Assembly: GCA_049514335.1 (NCBI GenBank)
Contig: JBEKVE010000157.1
Location: 1-7,433 of the forward strand
Reading direction: 5' to 3'
Length of the DNA stretch: 7,433 nucleotides
Origin: JBEKVE01 sp049514335
GTDB taxonomy: Bacteria; Actinomycetota; Acidimicrobiia; Acidimicrobiales; UBA8190
The notes below the pieces were generated by a model that ran no database searches, was not told the DNA's origin, and was given only the letters and a program-made list of their open reading frames with translations. Position 1 is the stretch's first letter; each line of letters starts with the position of its first letter. Below, piece by piece: positions 1 to 3,892 of the stretch. A program made the translations under genes and the position numbers.

Positions 1-209
1 ACGCTCATGGGCTGGTGCTCGATGACGTGGGTCCCCGCCGTGGTGACACGCACGGCGGCGTCGCTGGCCGCCCCGTACGCCTCGAGCATGGCGCCGGCCA
101 TGACCGAGCGCGCCGCGTTGCCCGTGCACAGAAAGAGCAGGTGCGGCGTGTCGGGCTCCGACGGCGCGTCCACGGCGTCCACGGCACCCGTCACGTTCCC
201 ACCGTGCAT
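1..209 (-). CDS. Low-molecular-weight protein tyrosine phosphatase / arsenate reductase-like protein, N-terminal part
   Basis: This is the first ~69 codons of a minus-strand gene that runs off the left edge. Residues 28-45 read LLFLCTGNAARSVMAGAM. This contains the CX5R(S) phosphate-binding P-loop (CTGNAARS) right after a hydrophobic first beta strand, the signature of the low-molecular-weight phosphatase fold. In that family the Cys is the nucleophile and the Arg binds the phosphate or arsenate oxyanion. A following AGTH segment near residue 60 also fits the fold. The catalytic Asp near the family C-terminus lies outside the window, so phosphatase and arsenate reductase cannot be separated. 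I chose ATG at 209 because third-position GC rises sharply from there. A GTG at 194 is an alternative that overlaps a tiny upstream ORF by four bases (GTGA). Either start leaves about 22-27 residues before the P-loop strand, longer than the usual few residues. Confidence 0.82.
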   Translation of the reverse strand, partial: MHGGNVTGAVDAVDAPSEPDTPHLLFLCTGNAARSVMAGAMLEAYGAASDAAVRVTTAGTHVIEHQPMS

Positions 210-247
210 GCCCTGCGTCGGGTCGGCACCGGGTCGATGTTCAGCAC
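191..247 (-). CDS. Possible 18-residue upstream ORF (leader peptide candidate)
   Basis: A GTG-started ORF of 18 codons (VLNIDPVPTRRRACTVGT) begins 4 bases after a GAAGGAG Shine-Dalgarno-like run at 252-258. This is the only good ribosome binding site upstream of the phosphatase. Its TGA overlaps an in-frame GTG of the phosphatase as GTGA, an arrangement typical of translational coupling. The peptide has three consecutive Arg codons and one Cys. It is too short for homology recognition and could be chance. An alternative is that the Shine-Dalgarno is used by a start I have not recognised. Confidence 0.25.
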   Translation of the reverse strand: MLNIDPVPTRRRACTVGT

Positions 248-325
248 TGCGCTCCTTCAAAGGGGTCCGGCGTCCCGGTCGACCCACCCCGTCGGGCGGG
301 CGGCGGATCGGCGGATCGGACCGAT

Positions 326-389
326 GGACGGGCTCACCCGTCCCGCACCGGCGTGCCCTCGGGCACCGGGCCGGAGATTCGGGACGGGT
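326..389 (-). promoter_or_regulatory. Mutually exclusive hairpins in the putative phosphatase leader
   Basis: The segment 336-345 (ACCCGTCCCG on plus) is an exact 10-base inverted match to 380-389 (CGGGACGGGT). Seven of its bases (337-343) are also an exact inverted match to 326-332, with only a 4-base loop. In a minus-strand transcript the middle segment could pair with the upstream copy or the downstream copy but not both, the layout seen in attenuators. Inside the larger hairpin lies a small 5-bp stem (353-357/362-366, 4-base loop). There is no U-tract after either hairpin, and GC-rich DNA gives such pairs by chance more often than average DNA, so function is inferred only weakly. Confidence 0.3.
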
Positions 390-532
390 CGGCCGTCGGG
401 TCGGCCCAGGTTAGGGCACCACACGCCGACCCTGCGCAGGCCGGCTCGACGGCCACGCCGGCAACGACGTGACCGCTTCGATCCGCCCCGAGGACTCCCT
501 GGCCCGGCCGCTCGACCGAACGCTGCGCTGAC

Positions 533-548
533 CCCCGCATCGGCGGGG
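533..548 (-). terminator. Small GC-only hairpin downstream of acyl-CoA dehydrogenase
   Basis: A perfect 6-bp inverted repeat, CCCCGC / GCGGGG, has a 4-base loop (ATCG). It lies about 70 bases after the acyl-CoA dehydrogenase stop in its direction of transcription. No U-run follows, so it would only be a terminator of the U-less kind reported in actinobacteria. Confidence 0.2.
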
Positions 549-617
549 ACGACTCGGTCTGGGCTGGGCCCGCCGGCGTACTCGACGCCGACCGCCTACC
601 ACCGCCGCCCGGTCGAC

Positions 618-1832
618 CTACTGGATGTGGATGCCGGAGATGGCCCGGGCGATGATGAGGCGCTGGATCTCCGAGGTGCCCTCGAAGATGGTGTAGATCT
701 TCGAGTCACGGTGCCAGCGCTCGACCGGGTGGTCGCGGATGTAGCCGTAGCCGCCCATGATCTGGATGGCCTGCTCGGTCACCCACACGGCCGTTTCCCC
801 CGCGTAGAGCTTGGACATCGAGCCCTCGCCGGCCTCGAAGGTCTTGCCCGTCCGGCCCATCCAGGCGGCCCGCCACACGAGCAGCCGCGAGGCGTCGACG
901 CGCATCTTCATGTCGGCGAGCTTGAAGGCGATCCCCTGGTTCTCGATGATGAGCCGGCCGAACGCCTTGCGCTGCTTGGCGTAGTCGAGGGCGTACTCGT
1001 AGGCGGCGCGGGCGATGCCGAGTGCCTGGGCGCCCACTGATGGGCGCGACGCCTCGAAGGTGGCCATGGCGGCCTGGGAGTTCGAGCGCTTCCCCTCGCG
1101 GGCGCGGGCAAGCTTCTCGTCGAGCTTCTCCTTGCCGCCGAGAAGGCAGTGGCCGGGAAGCCGCACGTCGTCGAGGATGACCTCACCGGTGTGCGAGGCC
1201 CGGATGCCCATCTTCTTGAACTTCTGCCCGGCCGAGAGCCCCGGTGTGCCGGGCGGGACGATGAAGCTCGCCTGGCCCCTGGACCCGAGCGCGGGGTCGA
1301 CCGCCGCCACCACGACGTGCACGTCGGCGATCCCGCCGTTGGTGATCCAGGTCTTGGTGCCGTTCAGGACCCACTCGTCCTTGGCCTCGTCGTAGACCGC
1401 CCGGGTGCGCAGCGAGCTGACGTCGGAGCCGGCGTCGGGCTCGGACACGGCGAAGGCGGCCAGCTGGATCTTGTCGGGCGTGCCGAAGCACTGCGGGCCC
1501 CACTCGGCGATCTGCTCGGGGGTGCCGTTGGCCACGATGCCCGCCAGGCCCAGCGCACTGCCGAAGATGGCGAGCCCGAGGCCGGCGTCGCCCCAGGCGA
1601 GCTCCTCGTTGGCGATGGGCAGGAGCAGACCGGCGGGATCGAAGAAGCACTGGGTCATGAAGTCGAACGAGTACAGCCCGATGCGGGAGGCCTCCTCGAT
1701 GATGGGCCAGGGCGTCTCTTCGCGCTCGTCCCATTCGTGGGCGGCCGGGCGCATGACGTGCTCGGCGAAGTCGTGCACCCACTTCTGGATCTGGAGCTGG
1801 TCTTCGCTCAGCTCGAGAGAGAACTCCGACAT
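618..1832 (-). CDS. Acyl-CoA dehydrogenase (FAD-dependent, MCAD-like fold)
   Basis: The 404-residue product would catalyse alpha,beta-dehydrogenation of an acyl-CoA thioester and pass electrons from FAD to an electron-transfer flavoprotein in the cytoplasm. The N-terminal helical domain spans about 1-125. The first family signature AFAVSEPDAGSD is at 126-137, with the flavin-contacting WITNGG at 162-167. The C-terminal helical domain carries QIMGGYGYIRDHPVERWHRD (357-376). The catalytic base is Glu384 in TIFEGTSEIQ, the position used by medium-chain dehydrogenases. TFEASRP (258-264) and KQRKAFG (286-292) are also MCAD-like. Between the beta domain and the C-terminal helices (about 232-252) there is a charged insertion rich in Lys, Arg and Glu, longer than in typical MCADs. 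I chose ATG at 1832 because AAGGA (1839-1843) lies 6 bases upstream and residue 1 then falls at the usual family start. The open frame reaches 1904 without support. Substrate chain length cannot be told from sequence alone. Confidence 0.95.
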   Translation of the reverse strand: MSEFSLELSEDQLQIQKWVHDFAEHVMRPAAHEWDEREETPWPIIEEASRIGLYSFDFMTQCFFDPAGLLLPIANEELAWGDAGLGLAIFGSALGLAGIVANGTPEQIAEWGPQCFGTPDKIQLAAFAVSEPDAGSDVSSLRTRAVYDEAKDEWVLNGTKTWITNGGIADVHVVVAAVDPALGSRGQASFIVPPGTPGLSAGQKFKKMGIRASHTGEVILDDVRLPGHCLLGGKEKLDEKLARAREGKRSNSQAAMATFEASRPSVGAQALGIARAAYEYALDYAKQRKAFGRLIIENQGIAFKLADMKMRVDASRLLVWRAAWMGRTGKTFEAGEGSMSKLYAGETAVWVTEQAIQIMGGYGYIRDHPVERWHRDSKIYTIFEGTSEIQRLIIARAISGIHIQ

Positions 1833-1953
1833 GTCCCGTCCTTCCTCGCTCCGAATCCGGGCCTTGCGGGTCCCGGTTCGCACGTGGCCCCGGATCCTCG
1901 GCACGGGGTGCAGGACCCCACGTCGAGCGGCCGGAGGCCACCCCCATCCCGTA

Positions 1954-1991
1954 GTTACTCAACGGTAACCTATTGGGAGGGCGTTGGACAA
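1954..1991 (-). promoter_or_regulatory. Candidate promoter and operator of acyl-CoA dehydrogenase
   Basis: On the minus strand, TTGTCC (1986-1991, 4 of 6 to the -35 consensus) is followed after 18 bases by TACCGT (1962-1967), which fits a TAnnnT -10. Overlapping the -10 is an inverted repeat GTTAC-N6-GTAAC (1954-1958 and 1965-1969), placed where a repressor would block the polymerase. Dyads of this size are typical of TetR-family regulators, which often control fatty-acid genes in actinobacteria. No such regulator gene is in the window, so the partner is unknown. The start of transcription would lie about 120 bases before the gene. Confidence 0.4.
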
Positions 1992-2052
1992 CCACGCTGG
2001 AGGAAGAATTTTTCCGCCCCGGGAGGGGCTCCCGGCCGGCCCGGGACGGTGA

Positions 2053-2082
2053 GCGCCGCCCAGGTCAAAGCCCGGGCGGCGC
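2053..2082 (-). terminator. Strong hairpin downstream of the cold-shock gene
   Basis: GCGCCGCCC (2053-2061) and GGGCGGCGC (2074-2082) form a perfect 9-bp GC-only stem with a 12-base loop. It starts about 57 bases after the csp stop in its transcription direction. No U-tract follows, so it could be a U-less terminator or an mRNA 3' stabiliser. The opposite-strand structure is equivalent. Confidence 0.35.
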
Positions 2083-2138
2083 GACCCCTCGGGCTGGTCA
2101 CGCGGGTGCCGGGGGCGCCCCCGCCCCGGCCCCGGGCC

Positions 2139-2345
2139 TCAGGCGGTGACGGGCCGGACCTCGACGGCCTGCAGGCCCTTGGGCCCCTCTTTCAGCTCGA
2201 ACTCCACCGACTGGCCTTCCTCGAGGCTGCGGTAGCCGTTCATCTGGATGGCGGAGTGGTGGACGAAGACGTCCTCACCGTCCGACTGCGCGATGAAGCC
2301 GTACCCCTTCTCTGCGTTGAACCACTTGACCGTTCCCGACGGCAC
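2139..2345 (-). CDS. Cold-shock domain protein (CspA family)
   Basis: The 68-residue product is a single cold-shock domain, the usual size for this family of small cytoplasmic OB-fold proteins. They bind single-stranded RNA and DNA and act as RNA chaperones. It opens with PSGTVKWFNAEKGYGFI. RNP1 (KGYGFI, residues 13-18) and RNP2 (VFVHH, 26-30) are intact, followed by the conserved SAIQ and a C-terminal strand (QAVEV). The start is GTG at 2345, which has a strong GAGGGGAG Shine-Dalgarno (2352-2359) 6 bases away; no ATG is available near the domain start. It is the only gene between its two flanking gaps, so it is probably monocistronic. Cold induction cannot be judged, since these proteins are often constitutive in actinobacteria. 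Confidence 0.95.
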   Translation of the reverse strand: MPSGTVKWFNAEKGYGFIAQSDGEDVFVHHSAIQMNGYRSLEEGQSVEFELKEGPKGLQAVEVRPVTA

Positions 2346-2476
2346 CTCGTTCTCCCCTCTGTTCTTCTGCGTACTCCTGCGTTCCTCGGCGCCAAAACGT
2401 AGCAGCGCGGACCCTGTGCCAGGCGGTTCGAAGGGGGTATCCGGGCAGGTCGGCGACAGACGGGAGCGAGGGAACG
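2346..2476 (-). promoter_or_regulatory. Leader and promoter region of the cold-shock gene
   Basis: 131 bases separate the cysS stop from the csp start, both on the minus strand. TACGTT (2396-2401) fits a TAnnnT -10 element and would give a leader of about 45 bases. No convincing -35 hexamer lies 16-18 bases upstream. The leader between them is purine-rich and relatively poor in structure, ending in the Shine-Dalgarno. No terminator for cysS is evident. Confidence 0.35.
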
Positions 2477-3868
2477 TCAGGGCGAGGGGCGCCGGTGGAC
2501 GCGGGTGCCCTCGGGCGAGTCCTCGACCACGAAGCCCCTGTCTTCGAGCTCCGCCCGGATGGCGTCGGCGCGCCCGTAGTCGCCCCCGGCCCGGGCCGCA
2601 TCGCGCTCGCCCAGCAGCGCAGCGGTCTCGTCGTCGTGCCCCTCGGCACCGCTGCGGAGCCGGAGGCCGAGCGCCCCGCACTGCACCGCGGCGGTCGTGG
2701 CCAGGCGAAGCGCCTCGTCGCGCTGCGAAGCGTCGGCGGCGGTGTGTGCCGCCCGGACGAGCTCGAAGATCCCGGCCAGTGCCCCGGGGGTGTCGAGGTC
2801 GTCCTCCATGCGCTCGGCGAACGAGGCCATCGCCGCCGCGTCGGCGCCGGCGGCGTCCGCCTCGGAGGCGCGCACCTCGGCCAGGTCGCCGCCCAGCGCG
2901 AAGCGCCGCGCCAGGTCGTCCAGGCGGGCCAGGCCCTTCTCGGCCTGCTCCACCGTGGCCAGGGTGACCTCGATGGGAGAGCGGTAGTGGGCCTGGAGCA
3001 CGAGCAGGCGGTAGGCGCGGGCATCGGCGCGCGCCAACAGGTCCGTGAGCGAGGTGTAGTTGCCGAGAGACTTCGACATCTTCTCGCCCTCGACCGTCAC
3101 CCATCCGTTGTGCACCCAGTGGTGGGCGAAGTCCCGTCCGAGCCCCACGGCCTGGGCGCGCTCGTTCTCGTGATGGGGAAAGGCGAGGTCCATGCCGCCC
3201 CCGTGGAGGTCGAAGCCCTCCCCCAGAAGGTCGAGCGACATGACCACGCACTCGGTGTGCCACCCGGGGCGGCCAGGTCCCCAGGGCGAGGGCCACGTGG
3301 GCTCCCCCGGCTTGGCCTTCTTCCACAGCACGAAGTCGAGGGGGGAGCGCTTCTCGTCACCGGGGTCCACCCGGGCCCCGGCGCGCAACGACTCCAGGCT
3401 CTGGCGGGCGAGCAGGCCGTAGCCGGGGACCCGGTCCACCGACAGGTAGACGCCGTCGGAGGTCTCGTAGGCGACGTCACGGGCCACGAGATCGGCGACG
3501 AGCGTGACCATGTCCGGGACGTAGCCGGTGGCGTGCGGGATGAAGCTCGGGCGCATCACCCCCAACGCGTCCACGGCCTCCCACCACACCGCCTCGTACT
3601 GGGCCGCCACCTCGGGCTCGCTGCGACCCTCGTCCGACGCCCGGGCGATGATGTGGTCGTCGATGTCGGTGATGTTGGACACGAAGCGGACCTCGAGCCC
3701 GGTGAACTCGAGATAGCGGCGCAGGACGTCGAAGACGAGCGCATACCGACCGTGCCCGAGGTGGGGCACGTCGTAGACGGTGAGGCCACACACGTACATC
3801 GAGACCTGTCCCGGCCGGCGCAGCTCGAGGGGCCGGACGGTGCCCGTGGCCGTGTCGTGCAGGTGCAT
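2477..3868 (-). CDS. cysS: Cysteinyl-tRNA synthetase
   Basis: The 463-residue product charges tRNA-Cys with cysteine, a cytoplasmic class I synthetase reaction. The HIGH motif is HLGH (36-39), preceded by YVCGLTVYD. The KMSKS motif is exact (263-267, GEKMSKSLGN). The four zinc ligands that select cysteine are all present: Cys27, Cys207 (in WHTEC), His232 and Glu236 (in HHENE). SNITDIDD at 64-71 is also typical. From about 350 a helical domain (MEDDLDTPGALA) leads to the family's C-terminal end (GGDYGRADAIRAELEDRG, then EDSPEGTR). This tail and the HENE motif separate it from MshC, the shorter mycothiol ligase homologue. GLTVYD instead of the common GPTVYD, and HLGHGR instead of HxGHAR, are mild departures. 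ATG at 3868 is immediately preceded by an in-frame GTG at 3871, which could be a leaderless start. It is divergent from valS across 24 bases. Confidence 0.93.
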   Translation of the reverse strand: MHLHDTATGTVRPLELRRPGQVSMYVCGLTVYDVPHLGHGRYALVFDVLRRYLEFTGLEVRFVSNITDIDDHIIARASDEGRSEPEVAAQYEAVWWEAVDALGVMRPSFIPHATGYVPDMVTLVADLVARDVAYETSDGVYLSVDRVPGYGLLARQSLESLRAGARVDPGDEKRSPLDFVLWKKAKPGEPTWPSPWGPGRPGWHTECVVMSLDLLGEGFDLHGGGMDLAFPHHENERAQAVGLGRDFAHHWVHNGWVTVEGEKMSKSLGNYTSLTDLLARADARAYRLLVLQAHYRSPIEVTLATVEQAEKGLARLDDLARRFALGGDLAEVRASEADAAGADAAAMASFAERMEDDLDTPGALAGIFELVRAAHTAADASQRDEALRLATTAAVQCGALGLRLRSGAEGHDDETAALLGERDAARAGGDYGRADAIRAELEDRGFVVEDSPEGTRVHRRPSP

Positions 3869-3892
3869 CACCCGGAGTACGGTAACCGCACC
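3869..3892. promoter_or_regulatory. Bidirectional cysS/valS promoter core with overlapping -10 elements
   Basis: The 7-mer TACGGTA at 3878-3884 reads TACGGT on plus and TACCGT on minus, so both strands carry a TAnnnT -10. On plus it ends 9 bases before the valS GTG (3893). On minus it ends 7 bases before the GTG at 3871, directly before the cysS ATG. This spacing puts both transcription starts at or next to the start codons, consistent with leaderless mRNAs, which are common in actinobacteria. No Shine-Dalgarno lies at a proper distance for valS, and none is clear for cysS. -35 elements, if any, would lie inside the opposite gene, and no good match is seen. Confidence 0.45.

Larger units (their letters stand above)
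210..617. other. Non-coding stretch between acyl-CoA dehydrogenase and phosphatase
   Basis: About 400 bases without a gene I can support. It must hold the end of the acyl-CoA dehydrogenase transcript and the promoter and leader of the phosphatase, both on the minus strand. A 68-codon minus ORF (334-540) and a 63-codon one (411-602) overlap in different frames, lack ribosome binding sites and match nothing I know. The stretch holds inverted repeats at 326-343, 336-345/380-389 and 533-548. It also has a 9-base direct repeat GGGTCGGCC at 386-394 and 398-406. No tRNA or known riboswitch was recognised. Confidence 0.6.
1833..2138. other. Intergenic region: acyl-CoA dehydrogenase promoter side and csp 3' side
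   Basis: 306 bases with no gene. The left half (1833-1995) should be the leader and promoter of the minus-strand acyl-CoA dehydrogenase and contains the inverted repeat at 1954-1969. An A/T-rich patch at 2006-2014 is unusual in this DNA. The right half is extremely GC-rich and holds hairpins that follow the cold-shock gene: 2019-2035 (7-bp stem CCGGGAG/CTCCCGG, 3-base loop), 2053-2082, and the self-complementary 12-mer at 2111-2122. Confidence 0.6.

Noticed and set aside
334..540. 68-codon minus-strand ORF between the acyl-CoA dehydrogenase and phosphatase
   Set aside because: It has no ribosome binding site and no recognisable sequence, it overlaps another ORF in a different frame, and its third-position GC is only moderately high. 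It cannot be distinguished from chance.
15..1040. Long plus-strand frames (15-1040 and 1149-2402) across the left third
   Set aside because: Both are antisense to the acyl-CoA dehydrogenase and cross intergenic DNA. They have no domain similarity and the composition of GC-rich shadow frames.
2111..2122. Self-complementary 12-mer GGGGGCGCCCCC as a terminator
   Set aside because: The palindrome has no loop, so only a 4-bp stem could form, and no U-tract follows. It was noted only as part of the intergenic description.
2408..2424. Sigma-54-like -24/-12 element (CTGGCAC...GC) on the minus strand before csp
   Set aside because: The GG-N10-GC spacing fits, but sigma-54 is generally absent from actinobacteria and the -12 TTGC part does not match.
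2424..2436. tRNA T-loop-like GGTTCGAA
   Set aside because: Flanking bases cannot form the 5-bp T stem on either strand, and no acceptor or anticodon arm is nearby.
2477..3868. MshC (mycothiol cysteine ligase) instead of CysRS
   Set aside because: The protein has the full CysRS C-terminal domain and tail (DYGRADAIR, EDSPEGTR) and the HHENE motif, and it is longer than MshC.
2495..3892. Open plus-strand frame of about 1.4 kb upstream of and in frame with valS
   Set aside because: It is antisense to cysS, whose minus frame has full synthetase motifs. The translation has no recognisable domain, and open antisense frames are expected at this GC content.
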